A stretch of DNA of 64,000 bases from Setaria digitata (taxonomy: Eukaryota; Nematoda; Chromadorea; Rhabditida; Setariidae): contig RCAB01000260.1 of assembly GCA_003640385.1 (NCBI GenBank), positions 25,669 through 89,668 of the forward strand. The letters run 5' to 3'. The notes under the pieces are model-generated. The model had not been told where the DNA came from, made no database searches, and saw nothing but the letters and a program-made list of their open reading frames with translations. A program made the translations under genes and the position numbers. Positions 50,005 to 63,166 of this stretch are shown here, piece by piece. The first letter of the stretch is position 1. Each line of letters starts with the position of its first letter.

Positions 50005-51954
50005 GTGGTAAATATACAGAGAAGGAGATTTCAGAGTGGTTGATGTATGCACCGGTGCTGAATAGTGAAGAAAAGGCTCGGGAACTGATTGATGTCGTTC
50101 GGGAGCAAACAGATGCTCCTATAGACACCTGCATAAATACTGTATCAATCATCTTGAGCAGTCTATTAAGAGATTTGCCCGATGCATATAATCTTCATGT
50201 TATTAAAAATGCTTTGGAAAAAGACGATATAATTGACTTAGATAATTGCTACGATGCCAAAGTACTAGAGCAACTCACAGCCAACATAATAAGTCATATT
50301 GCAGATAAAGGTCAGGTATGCATTAATTTAACATATCGCTGTGTTTGCACTTTCCACCCTTAAATTAAGTGGTAAAAATTGCATTCAGTCTAAACGAAAT
50401 TTGAGAATTAGAATATGCGGTGGAGAGAACATTGCAAATTGATTCGAGCGTTGTTTTGCAGCTAGATTATTCTACTCGAAATGACGAAACTATGATGGTT
50501 ACTTCTCTACAGCAGTTTGCTGGATTTCTGGTAACTTAGTAATACACCAGTGATCTATGGTCCTGCCGGTCGTACAACAAAATCTAAGTGTCCTTCAAAT
50601 TTGATTTGAATAATGCATAAATTCCCAAAAAAGTCATTTGCTGTTTCCACTTTTTTCGTGTAGGAAAAAAGTTCACTGTGGAATTTCAACAGAATTATTA
50701 GCTTAAAAGTTACGTTGCAGAAGAAAGCTGACGTCCGAGTATCCATAAAACGTTTTCGACAGGATGATTATGCCTTCATTGAGCAGCTTGTTTCACTTTA
50801 TCAAATGGTAATTTTTCACCTTTAATCACTGTAATGTAAGTGCAGTTTTTGAATTGTGAGCTGTAACCTCTAGCTTTAGGAACTGAGGAATTCGGTACGA
50901 ATCGAACTGCTTTCAACGTTCCACTCACTATGTTTGTTGGACAGATCAGTTATAACAATGCTACTTTGTGGGAAATTACCGGTACTACTTGTATTGCACA
51001 ATAATTTCCGCCTACCGCTTACGGAACTTGATGTCTTGTCTTTGAAGTTACTTACTGCATTATTTTCAACTGGAGAACAATTCCCAACCTTACACTATGG
51101 TCGGTTTTATATTCTGTCTATAATAGTTCCCTTCGAACTTTAAATTTGATTTTCCAAGTGACCATTCTAGCTGGATTAATTCACTTAATACAGTAATATA
51201 CGGCAACACTTGAAGTCTAGAAAAAGTCCAAAAATTGCAATTCATTCATCTCTTCGACTCATGTTGTTGGTAGTTTTTCTTTTCAGATGCTTTGAATCTG
51301 GAATTTCTAACAAAGATAGTCTCGATAATAGAAGATTCCTTAGATGCTTTCCAATTTCTTTTATCATTCAACGCCCATTTCGAGTTGAATGAAAGTATAG
51401 TCATCCAGGCTTTGCATAATAATCCACCACTTACATTTGGTCAGTTGCTTACGATGCAGTTGAACCAATGCAGAGCTGACAATAAAGGTACGTTCGAAAC
51501 ATTCGTTATTAAGGAATTATCATTGTTACGGCACTTTTTTTTTTGTTGATTTTGAAATTAGTCTTGAATCCGTTCTTCAGATTTGCGTGCAGTTAAATTG
51601 TTGATGGACATTTTTTGCGTCTCAGAAGATCTCGTCTCAGTTCTTTTTTATGATAACGATTTGAAAGTTCTTTACCGAATACTATGCCAAGATTTGATCG
51701 ACACAAACCAGCCACAGGTGCAGCGATATTAACAACCCTTTCTATATGTTACCGCTGTTGAGTAAATACAATGAAAAATTGTTCAGAAAATGGCAATGAT
51801 ACTGGAAATAATGAAAAATATGGAAGTGGTAAGACGTTGTGGATTCACCCGAGAGATATTTGCATCAGTGAAGACTTTTCTTCTGACTCATGAAACGAAA
51901 GTGGAATTAAGACTCTGTGCTGAGTCTATCTTAGAACGGGCTACTGAACGGTAA
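50005..51954 (+). CDS. NCKIPSD/SPIN90/Ldb17-family protein, 5' end unresolved
   Basis: Exons 50005-50315, 50462-50530, 50664-50807, 50880-51099, 51287-51487, 51581-51717 and 51787-51954 join in phase, giving about 416 residues to a TAA. The central part matches the SPIN90 armadillo-like core: LVSLYQMELRNSVRIELLST, then LTALFSTGEQFPTLHY (vertebrate proteins have a similar Met/Gly-Glu-Pro-His-Tyr signature), then VLFYDNDLKVLYRILCQDLI. The family binds Arp2/3 and helps seed linear actin filaments; vertebrate members also bind Nck through an SH3 domain and act in endocytosis. No SH3 domain is visible here. Exon 50005 enters with one base carried over from an upstream exon. Alternatively, trans-splicing at TTTATTTCAG would make the ATG at 50043 the start. 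I found no earlier exon that fits. The first 100 residues are weakly conserved. Confidence 0.8.
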
Positions 51955-54348
51955 ACAAGTTTACTCGTTGCGACGTAGCATTTTGATTTCCAGACGCCTT
52001 CTGTAATCATTCTTTCTAGCTTTGTATGATCCAAGTATTAAAAAAACGGCGTGTTTGTCCCAAGTTTTTTCGGAACTTTGATTCCATGATGATTTCATTT
52101 TTTGATTTTCAGGTCTTAATATAATGGAACTTTGGCAAAACACCCGCAATCTTATCTAATTCTAAAGAAAGTGGGATTTCTATACACAGGCTATTATTTA
52201 ATCCCTTGTTTTTCATTACGAAATGTTATCATTATAAATGGCATTTGATTTCTTTCTCGATAATGTTAATTGTAATGAATCTTCTTGCTTACATTCTTGA
52301 TAATAATGCCTGTGAAGGGAAGTCGAAATTATACCTTCCCCAATAGGCTTATGTGAGCCATGTTGAGGATAGAACGGGACTGCTGACTGTTATAAAGATT
52401 CATAATGTATAAAATTACCATTAATAATTAATAAGAAGTGGATAATACAAAACCTAGTGGTTTTGTACTAATGATGCAAAGCACAATAATAATGAGAGGA
52501 AAAAAAATCTATACGGAATTTCTAGACAACTAGGAAAATACTAAAACCAAAAGAGAGTAAAAATATATGTTGGACAAATCATGGAAGAGCTTTGCTACAG
52601 GTGAAGCAAACTGATGACGAATTACTCGAAGATTGAGATCACTAAATTAAAGCTATAAGCTAGAAAAGGAGAATGAGGATAATGGAGCAGGACCAGTGAG
52701 TACAAATGATATTAAAGAAAAAGTTGAATGAAAACCAATAACAAGTGGCAATTATATTACGAATTTGACAGGTCAATAATCATCAATGTCCGCGTGGAAA
52801 GTGATGGAGGGACTAAAGTGAAAAGAAAAAAAAGAAACGGTAGTAGAAACCGAAACAGATAAGAAACGTCGAGATTTCAGAACATAGATAAAGAATACAG
52901 CTGGACACATCTCAGATACCGCCACTGCGGAGATTATCAAGAGCTGTAACAAAAGCATCATGAAATATAGAATTTGAAGTATGACAATCCTGTGAGAAAG
53001 GTGACGGTAAGGAGATTTTGGTGTAACAGCAACAGAGTCACCGAAAATAAATACCTCAGGAAAAAGATCGTAAGGAAACAAAGAAAACTCCTTCATGCAC
53101 TACTCTCCTTCGTAACCAGCCGACCCTATACGTGCACTGTAGTTCGAAGTTTAGTAATGTAAAACTCGTGTGAGGAGGGATCTTTGTCCTGGTTTGTCGT
53201 TCGCTGTCTGTGGTGGTGGGTTTTTATTATTTATTGGAATGATATTTTAATTTACGTATACGAGTACACGCTCACGTCAAGCGGGATATTACATGTCTAA
53301 AATTTAAATGGAACGGGAGTTATTAAGGAAGAGGAACAAGAATTTACATGTGCCGTGAACTCGAGTGGCTGCTGTTTCGGTGAATGAAGAAAGGTTAATA
53401 AATGAGTAAACTTTCACATATTCCAGAATGAGGCCAACGTAGGAAATCGAGGGGAGGGAATAACGAGCCTGATGATTTCTGATGGCTGTCGTACATCCTG
53501 GTAACCTATTGGTAGTTGCTGCACACAATTACTTGCCAATCGTATCCGAAGGAGACGGCGATTCCCCATCCGCCGATGGTTTGTTTATCCCTCCAGTCGT
53601 GGTACTCGTGGTATGGTATTGTGTCCAATATAATAATACTGTTGCTGAAAATGGACTGTTTTCCTGTTTTCCTTCATAACAGTATGGTTAGGAATGAGAA
53701 AAGCTGCCTAGCGTATGTTGAGAATAGATTTATTTCAAGCACTTTTGAAATATTCTGATTGATTTTCTATATTTGCTCAAAATTTCCATAAAAATCGTTA
53801 ATGATTCCACTACAAGTGACTCAAAATCTGAGACGACCTCTAGATTATTTAGGGCTTGAGTAATGGAGATTCTAGATAACAGGAAGCCTGGATAATATGG
53901 TAAACGGCCAGCTGTATCGCTTATCGCTTTTGTGTTAATAACAGCTCTCCTCATCCATCAAAACTGATTAGATATCAAAATTTTTGCAATAGTGTTCGTT
54001 GTTGAAGTTAAGTCGACTCATCGGCAGTTTTCAGCGGCGACAAATGTGCTGGTTAATTTTGTGGATGAAAACAATAAAGCGATGTGTAGCAAAGATATCC
54101 CTGTGGGCAGACAGGTCTGTCAGTTTCACTTTACCGTATCAGTGGATTCGTCTGATTATCGTACCAATAAATTTGTTTTATTATGCGCAACAGCGCCGAT
54201 TATTCACTCTCTATTCGGCCTAAAAGTGCAGTTAACGACATCCCTAACTGCTTATGGATTCGGTTTACGACGAATCATGCTTGTTCTGAACGGAAATGGT
54301 TATAAAATCCTAATATATAACCAAATCTTCGTTCATCTTTTCTCAGAA
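51955..54348. other. Intergenic, no gene seen
   Basis: No supported gene. A 167-codon open frame (53992-54495) overlaps the first pdk-1 exons in another frame; part of it could be an alternative upstream exon ending at the GTCTGT donor at 54115, which is in phase with the exon at 54413. Confidence 0.5.
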
Positions 54349-56187
54349 ATGGTGGGTTTCACTGATTCGTATGTAAAATATGTCTCGTCTGAGCAAAGAT
54401 GTTTTCTTACAGACCAAAAAGTCATCGATTTCTCAGATGGTAATGGTCCAAATGTTAAAAAATGGTATGCAGCCGGTGCAGAAGAGTCCTGTTGATTTCT
54501 TTTTTTTACAAATACTTGGTGAAGGTTGTTTTTCTACGGTAAGGTTTTTGAAATAGAGTTACAAAATTTTCCCTATTTTGTACATTACACCTGCTTTGGA
54601 CATTTAGGTATATCGTGCCCGTGAGGTATCCAGCGGGAAAGAATTTGCTCTTAAGGTGCTCAATAAGGATTTAATTCGACGACATGATAAGGTATATAAT
54701 TCCTGTCAGGATTTATGAGCTTCTGCGTTTTTCCTGTAAAAACAATCGTGCCAATTGAAGTTTCTGCTAAACAGTGAATCATTGACATGGATTTTGGATT
54801 ACCACTAAAAGTGCTTGAGTTATGGTTTTTCAAGGTAGTATCCGTTATGCGTGAAAAAGACATAATGACTTCACTGACTTATTTGCATGGTGGACATCCA
54901 TATTTCGTATCCTTGTATTGTACTTTCCAGGATCCCACTCGTCTTTGTAAGTTTTTGTTACATCTACCATCTATTTTGATATTGTCGTCCTTGATTTTGT
55001 CAAATTGCTCATGAAAGTTTTTACAGACTTTGCCATGACTTATGCAAAAAATGGTGATTTGTTAACATATTTACATCGTCTTGGTTCTTTCGATGACGAT
55101 GTAAGTTTTATCATTTTCTGTTTTCATAAGTCTGAATATAAATCGCAAGCCACTCTAATGTATTCATATACTTCTTTCCTCAGTATTATATACCGTTTTA
55201 GGTAACATTATTTTATTCGGCTGAAGTTGTTTGCGCAATTGGCGTGCTTCATAAATGTGGGATTATTCACAGGGATTTAAAACCAGAAAACATTTTACTT
55301 GGAGAAAATTGGCACATAATGTTATCCGATTTTGGGACAGCAAAATTTATTGATACAGAAAAAGGTAGGTGAAACATGAGTTACTGGTTAAGCTTAAAAC
55401 AGATATTACCCGTTATTGGTCTGAATTTTGCAGATGAATCGGATAAGAAAAGTGATCTTGAAGAAGCCCACCATCGCAGTCGATCAACATTCGTTGGCAC
55501 TGCCCAGTATCTTTCACCAGAGGTACTGGTAGATGGAGAAGTTGGCCCATCGTTAGTTCTTTTGTATTTCAAAAATATATGTTTGAACTGTAATCCTTAA
55601 TTTTTGTTGTTCATTTTCAGATGTGATTACTGGGCTTTAGGTGCAATAATTTTTCAAATGGTTTCTGGATTACCACCATTTCGAGCTATCAATGATTACC
55701 ATACCTTTCAAAAGATTCAAAAGCTGGATTACAGTTTTCCTGAAGGTTTCCCTGATCTTCCTAAAGACCTCGTCCAGAAATTCTTGGTGCGTTTCCATAA
55801 TCGAGACTGCTTTTCCTGGTAATGACTCAGTAAGTTTAGTTTTTCAATGATTACATTGATACTATCTTTTTTTTCAGGTATTCGATCCAAATAAGCGTCT
55901 TGGATCTGAAGATACAGGTGGCAATGCAGCTGTTCGCTCGCATCCATACTTCGCTACAGTTGACTGGGATAATTTACTCACTAAAACTCCACCACCTTTT
56001 AAACCCTATTTACCCGCCAGTTGTGGCGAGCCGGCTTTTCATAGCGATTACCATTTTCCAGATGATATAGAACCCGGTCTTGATGATGCAGCTGTAACCC
56101 GCTTACTGGGTCTCTCACTTAAAGACTTTTGTTCTCGGTTTGTTTTACCTCCTAACAAACAAGAGGTTTTCATTGCTTTCAGGAATT

Positions 56188-56227
<40 letters not shown>

Positions 56228-57110
56228 CAGTCAAAATAAAGCCAATTTGGAAATAGAAGAACCCGAATCAGCTGGAACACGTGAAAGGAAACTAAGTGTT
56301 CAGCGAAAAGAACACAAATATCATCGTTTTGTAGAGGGCAATTTGATCGTTAAAAGTGGTTTATTGGATAAGAAGAAGGTTAGTCTTACATATTATGATG
56401 GTGAAGTTGCGGTAGAATAAACTTGGTAATCTTGAATATTTTAAGGGAGGAAAAACGGCTTTGTAGATCTACTGCACATAGTTTTCAGTTTTCTCAGTAT
56501 GCTAAACGTTTCACCTTTTTTTTGCGATTGATTATTATTTAGACCCACCACTCATGCCAATATTGCGGAACTTGAGTGTGCGTTATATCGAAAAGTGATT
56601 TATTCCACCGATTAGTTTCTGATTTCGAAATTTGAAGTTGGCGCGAATCATATGTCTGGGAAATAGACTATGTATGCTTATCGGAAACTTAGTTTAGGGA
56701 TTGTTCGCTCGAAGAAGGATGTTTTTGCTCACAGAAGGGCCACATATATTTTATGTGGATCCGATCAGTATGGAACTGAAGGGCAAAATACCCTTCTGCC
56801 GGAAGTTGCGAGTTGAGGCGAAAAATTTCCGAACTTTTTTCGTACATACGGTTCGTTTGCATGTTTGTCTTACCACCTGTTATTCTTTTTCTGTCCGAAT
56901 TTTCCTTAATTTCGTGGCTAATATATATTAAGTACAGAGTACTTTGATCATTGACATTTTTAGCCGAGCCGTACTTATTATTTGTTTGATCCTGAACGAA
57001 ACGCGCTAGAATGGTGTAAAGCAATAGAAGCTCTGCGTGAACAGTATTTAAATGAATTACCCGAAGAACCGGATTGTTTAGATACAAAAAATATTAAGCG
57101 GCGACGATAA
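54349..57110 (+). CDS. pdk-1: 3-phosphoinositide-dependent kinase 1 (PDK1)
   Basis: Exons 54349-54372, 54413-54538, 54608-54691, 54835-54946, 55027-55100, 55202-55364, 55434-55551, 55621-55786, 55878-56137, 56231-56378, 56698-56850 and 56964-57110 join in phase to 524 codons. The kinase domain runs from about residue 35 to 300: glycine loop LGEGCFSTV (43-51), catalytic Lys66 (FALK), HRDLKPEN (163-170), DFGTAKF (183-189), and activation segment [14 protein letters not shown] with Thr213 where human PDK1 has Ser241. Residues about 395-510 are the C-terminal PH domain ([25 protein letters not shown]). PDK1 sits at PIP3 membranes and phosphorylates the activation loop of Akt, SGK and other AGC kinases; in worms it acts below DAF-2 and AGE-1. 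The ATG lies two bases after a TTTTCTCAG acceptor, typical of a trans-spliced start. Intron 1 is only 40 bp. Shorter N- and C-terminal tails than C. elegans PDK-1 may mean a missed upstream exon. Confidence 0.95.
56191..56226. repeat. AT dinucleotide run at a 3' splice site
   Basis: About 36 bp of pure TA repeats ends directly at the TTGCAG acceptor of pdk-1 exon 10 (56231), replacing the usual pyrimidine tract. Confidence 0.9.
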
Positions 57111-60100
57111 TTATACTTGTATCAAGCATGTGCTGATTCTTTGTAGTATGTCTTTGGAAGACAGCTTTTCATTCGCTAATGATGTGTAAATTTAAATGAC
57201 TGAGCTACAAGTCCGTGACTGCTAACAGAGGAAAAAGGAAACTTCTCCAGCCAGTCCTACTATCTGTAAAAATCAGCTGGAAATAGTTCATGTTTCGTTT
57301 GCCGTTGTTCTTGTCTTTCAAGAAATACTTGTTATGTGTACACTAAAATTCTTTTGGTCTTATTGGTGCTGGATTCAAGCAGTTATCTATTAATGTATTA
57401 AATAGGCGATGCTGGTTTCTGATATGTCTTTGTTCCGACGAGGCAGTCTTATAAATATTAGACAGGATGGTTGATAAGCATGTTCAAATCCAGTTTAGTA
57501 TTTACAGACATGTGACCGAGCATAGCCCTTAACTTTATTGAAAAATTGCCAGATATGAGTCAGTAGGCCTCATAACATCTCAGTTGAAATTTCGTGGATC
57601 TGCAATATATTAGTACACCTCGCTACTTTCTTTGCAAGTGCTTGGATTTGTTTAAATTATAGCTAGGAATTAAGAATGTTATCAGCAAAACACAAATGGC
57701 TTACTAAATGTAATTTCTCGACTTTATATCTTTTTCCAATTTACTCAGCAACGTTTTTTCATGAAGAAAAAATTCTTGACAATGATACGGCACGTTACTC
57801 CGCTTGCTGGTTGTCTTATCATAAAAAACATTTCAAAATTACGAAACGAGAAGCATAAGAAAAACCGAGGTGGAATTTATGATATGCCAACGGTTGATGG
57901 CTGAAGTCGAGTATTTCGAAGAAGTGGTTAATGCGTACAGCTTTTCACTCGTACGGAGTTGTGTTTTTGCGTTTGGGCTGTGAAATGACGAAACTAGAAA
58001 TGGCAGCTGTTCAAAACCTGTGTTGCACCGCGCGAAAAGTAGCAAAATTTAACCTCAAATTCGGAAAAAGGATTGGACGAGATTTATTTGGCGTTGTGTA
58101 CAATTAATCTACCTAGAAGTGGGAAGGACTTCGGCAGTTAATTTCGAAAAAGTTGAGTTTATGTTCGACTTGAATACTAGCCGATTTATACGTGTAATTC
58201 AAGCCTTGTTTTTTTTTTTCTTTCATAAGAGTCAATGTTTGTACAGAATAGGGAAAGAGAAACCATTTTCTCTTGATTGTACAGATTATTTTGGATAGGT
58301 GGTACAGGTTAGAGGGTAACGGTGAGGCTGGATGCGTCTTACTGAACACCGGTCACATTTGTTAACGAGCAGAGAAGCGACATGTTTAGTTGCTTAATGA
58401 AGGAAGTGCGGAAGTAAACTGACTTGAATTATATTTCTGAACCTAAACATTCTTTCATTCCAATTTTGATAGGCTCAAGATTGCTGTTGCTAATTGGCAT
58501 GTATCATATTGGCTACTAAAGTTATACTTAGCAATCATTTCTAATTGATTTTTGAACTTGGACAACATTAGTTAAATCTATACTGTATGGCCTATTTATT
58601 CAGCTGAAAACACTTAATGTAAATAGAGTTTGTAAAAACAAATAGCTGAAATAAGTGTCAGAGGGACTGGAAAAAGCTCACCAAACCTCAAATTATATAT
58701 TTTTTTTGGCTGTAAGAAATCCAAAGAGGTGAAAATTAGCCACGTTATGTCTCATTCTTTTAACTACATTATGTCTATTTGAAATTCCGAATTTTCTGAG
58801 CAATTACATTTCACTGCGTGTCTTCAATATTACGAGACGATGTTCAGGACCAGGAAATGGATTTTCAATTTTACTTACAATTCATTCCCATTTGAAACAT
58901 CTAATCAACATGCCGCCGCGGAGGATGTTTGGCACTGTTTCAAAATAAACTGCAGGATTTAAGTACCAAGTCAAAAATAGCATCTCCTTCTTTCTAGGAT
59001 TCTGGATCATTCTTCACTGCAATACAGCCTGCCAGCTAGTCTCAAATAAACTTTATCGGATTCCCACAATATATCTAAAGTTTGGAAAATATACACAAAA
59101 AAAAATTATCTCTCAGGACACGTTGACGTTTAGTTAATTTTTCCTACGCGTCAATCATTAATCAAGAATTACTAAGCGCTTCATCATTTGTAATACATTG
59201 AAAAATGTATTTGTCTAAATAACTCGCAAAATAAATCTTTTCTTATTTAGCAAGGAAGCTTTTACATTTCAAAAAGCTGTAGCTTAGATTGCTCATCAAA
59301 TTCACTTCTAAGTTTTCATTTAGATATTTTGTACGTCGACTTCCATTAATTATTCCACCATTTTGATTTTGTAACGATCGAAAGATATAGCTTAAAATCC
59401 CATTATTTAAATAAAATTTTGTTGTCCAAATTCATGGAAAGTTTTTGATTTCAGATTTTTTATTTTCTGACTAGTGTTAGTTTTTCAAAACTTTCTCTAG
59501 AATGCTCTCGATGCTTACTTTTTTATATCTACTGCAGAAGCAAATTAAACTTTCTTTTTTTCGTCACACATCACTGCATAATGAAATGCGAAACCCTTTT
59601 TTTTTTTTCATTTAATGAATATCAGCAGCATTCATAATCGATTTTGAATAACGCATATAAATTTTACTTCTACTTGAAATATGGAGAAATCTTTACCAGT
59701 TTAGCAGAAAATACATGAATTTCTGGGCAAAGAATCTTAAAAAAGGAAATAAGGAACAGGTTGGTCTGAAAAGACTTCTCTATGCTATAAATTATAAATT
59801 GTATTTAGTAAGATAAAGAATAGATGAAGAAGGAATCAAATCAAATTAATGAAATAGCTGTTAACATGCTCGTGATTATCTTAATAATTAACTAGGCTTG
59901 CAACTTTCCTTCCAGTGAACTTGAAACATCCTCTGAAATTCACGTCCAGTTTTTTCATGATTTCTTCATTTCTGAAATAAGATAAAACGGGATGTCATTC
60001 AGAAAACTACTTTGCCATTAGTGTATTTCCAAGTTTGTTTACGACAGCGATGAATACATGCAGTAATGAAAGTGATGATCGGAGTACTGGAACTGTTGAT

Positions 60101-61968
60101 AATATCCATAGAAAGAAACTTTAGGAGCTGAAGTGCACTGGAAAGTTTAATATAAATATTCGGTAATGTTTACAGATGTTCATCAGTAAGATCTATAAAA
60201 GCAATGAAAGTATCCCTCATTTAGAACAAAGATGCAAATATAGATATTCATCCGAATCCAAAATACGGCAATTGTTAGAAGCATCCATTCTCTCTACCAA
60301 CAAGCCGATAAAAGTATTCGATTCAATCACACTTTGTTTCTAACTACAGGAAATGTAGAGTAGTATATAATAAAGGATAGAGTACAATTCAGTAGGAGTT
60401 TGAATGTCAATAACTTCAGGAAACACTTTCCTTTTTTTGGGATATAGCAGAAAAATAGATGTACATGAGTAGGTTGTGATCTGCGTTGCATTGAGTGCTC
60501 CCTTCCGTTGCAGTAGTAGCAAAAATAAGGACAAAAGGAACTCTGACCGGAAAGAGGTTGTGTGTAAGAATAAGGCCCTGAGCTCGTTTCCTAGTTGACA
60601 ACCAAGGATTATATGTTTATGTGTTCAGAGGTTCATAGATTTCACCAATTTGTCATTGCTTGACACTAGCTGTATTAACTCATTAAAGTTATGGCAAGCG
60701 AGCTTTTGCCATTGCTTTCATTTCATTTGAAAACTGTTCAGGTAAATCATAAACTATAGAAGAAAAAAGATATAGAAAAAACCATTTCCTTTCCAAACTT
60801 TCCAAGATCTGAATTTAACTAAAGTACTCGATTGCTAGAGCGATTCCTTATAGGTGTTCTTGCATGCCAATTTTCATCTGTCCAGGCAATGTTGGCTAGC
60901 AAATGCCTAATGTCAATTCCATAAATTCACAGCTACGACGGCTTCATTGTCATTTCAAACAACATTTCATTGGACAGTGATCATTTCATCTCTTAATTTA
61001 TCTTTTCCACTTCGTACTAATTGCATTGCTTGCTGTTCAGGACATCTTGATCTCCTTCTCTTCTCTTTAATCGTTTGAATGTTAAATTAACCTACTGCAA
61101 ATTTGATGTTATACATTCAGCTCTTAGAAGAACACAAATTGCCTTTCCACAAGGAGCAACTAACGCAAAATATCATCATCAACTTCAGTTCCTGCCAAAT
61201 TTTGCAAGCCTGTTCGGGAATATGCGAACTACAACTAGTCCAAACATATCATGAATGATCCATCTGTACTGCCATCTTTTAAGTGCACATATCATCAAAA
61301 GCAAAATTCTGTAAAGCACACTTTTAGCTGCAAAATTGTTTTTAGACTTTTTAGAGTACACCCACATACATTTGAAAAGTAGATTGGTTATGCAAAAAAT
61401 ATTTGCCGGTTCTAGCTGAACAAATTTTTTTCGATATAACCAGCAATTTCCTCAAATATCAGAAACTAGGCTCTTTTTGAGCCCTTCATTTGGACTGCTG
61501 CGTTCAATACTCACCATCCTACTTGCATGTTACCTATCGCCTATTAGTCATCCATTCTCCTACTATTCGTCCCACATCTCACTTCAGACCTTTTAATCAG
61601 TTTCGACCCTCAAAAACACTCCAAATATGAGGTTAGTGCATTTCAATATCCTCACTTTGAAGCCTTGTTAAGATCACTTAATATGGTAACTCCTGGTTTG
61701 GTGGGAAACGGCATTGAAATAAATCAAAACTGCCCTTTTTCGACAGCCGCTTTTCTACTAAAAAAATAATATATAATATTTAGCATTTGAATATGATAGT
61801 ATTTTCTAACAAAAGTTCACTGAAAATGCTACCAAAAGATTATGAGCAGATATGTATCATGACTTCTGCTGAATCGTGTCATCGTAAATTTTTTCGATTT
61901 TGCTTTCATCGTTGGAAGACCCAAGCACGATTGTGAATAAAAGTCTCAAATTCAGCAGAGAACCAACA
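57111..61968. other. Intergenic, no gene seen
   Basis: Nearly 5 kb of AT-rich sequence with stops in every frame. I see no exons, RNA genes or mobile elements. Distal parts may hold the pdk-1 3' UTR and the promoter of the next gene. Confidence 0.6.
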
Positions 61969-62837
61969 ATGGCCCGCAATAGACATACTGATGACATTCT
62001 GAATGTCAACGTTGGTGGAAAACGATATACAGTTCGACGGACTGATTTACTAGCAGATCCAAAAAGTAAACTAGCGGAGTGGTTCAAACCAGGTACCGTC
62101 AAACCGATTGCTACCGATAAAGGAGGTTTGTGCAGAATGTAGCTTCTTAAAACATTGTTTTTGTCAAATATGAAAAGTGCTTCAATAAGTTTCCCAAAAT
62201 TGGTTGGAAAAATGCTCTTAATATTTGGTCTAATTTATCAAGAAAAATGCAGAATTTCAGGAAACTATTATTTGGATCGTGACCCGAAATCTTTTCGACA
62301 TATCCTTGCATATCTGCGACTAAAGAAAGAAAAATTCGTCCCATCACTGGCGTTACCTGCAAAGCCTGATGATTTGGCGAAGTATGTCAAAGGAATTATC
62401 ATTTAATAAAAAATTCTACTCCTGTTATTTAAAAAGGCTAGGCAACATTATTTTGAGCTGTTTTTAAACTGTTACTTAGAAACTTCTACTTCTCCTTCCG
62501 AACAAGGTACTAACTTGCTAAAAGCAGAAGTCAGCAGCAAATAGATTTAAAAAAAAATCACCAGTTTGTTCGTCTTCAAAAATTCCCTAAATTTAGACTA
62601 GTTGCTGAGTGCGAGGCACTGAATATGGTTGAGCTAAAAAATTTAGCGCTTGATGTTTTGCAAAAATATCAGCGTACAGAAGAACAGCATTACGTAACAA
62701 GTTACGTACAGATTGCTCTTCGTGATTACGAAACGTGGCAGTTTGATCGTGAACAGGTGGTTCTATTAATTCCAATAAAAGCTTTAAACAGTAGAATAGA
62801 GTTATGTGATAGGAGATTAGCGCAACGCATTTTCTAA
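61969..62837 (+). CDS. KCTD-type BTB (T1) domain protein
   Basis: Exons 61969-62125, 62261-62381 and 62597-62837 join in phase to 172 codons. Residues about 10-95 form a potassium-channel-tetramerisation-like BTB fold: ILNVNVGGKRYTVRRTDLL at the start, then YYLDRDPKSFRHILAYLR, then LVAECEALNMVELKNLALDV. No membrane helices follow, so it is a KCTD-like soluble protein, not a channel. Such proteins form pentamers or tetramers and often act as substrate adaptors for Cullin-3 ubiquitin ligases. The ATG chosen gives a normal KCTD N-terminus; the frame is open further upstream without another ATG. A GTGGTT at 62758 could be a donor, in which case the last 26 codons would be replaced by an exon I could not find. 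The specific KCTD subtype is not clear. Confidence 0.8.
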
Positions 62838-63166
62838 AATCGGCACTATTAACAGCGATGTTGCAGATTTCCTAAGTTACTGAAAATGTAATAGCCGAAA
62901 AATTTATGCTAAGCCTTTCGGAGATTACAGAGTACTACAATTAAGAAAGGTAAAGGAGGTAGCGCAGAGCTCGCACCTGCAGTTACATCAGCTTACGATG
63001 AATGGGACAATATGTGAGCGACATATACTCGTTTCGTAACAACAATTGTCAGTTTTATGAAGAGCGGAAGAATTCATTGTTCTTATTACTTGAACTTGTC
63101 TACTATCTACTAAAAATTCGGTCATTTATATATATAATAGAATTAATTAGAAAAAAGAGTCATTAA
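62838..63166. other. 3' flank of the KCTD-type gene
   Basis: No further exon or gene is recognisable. Confidence 0.5.

Noticed and set aside
53992..54495. Plus-strand open frame of 167 codons over the pdk-1 start
   Set aside because: It runs in a different frame from the kinase exons it overlaps and shows no family features. Only its first part could be an alternative upstream exon.
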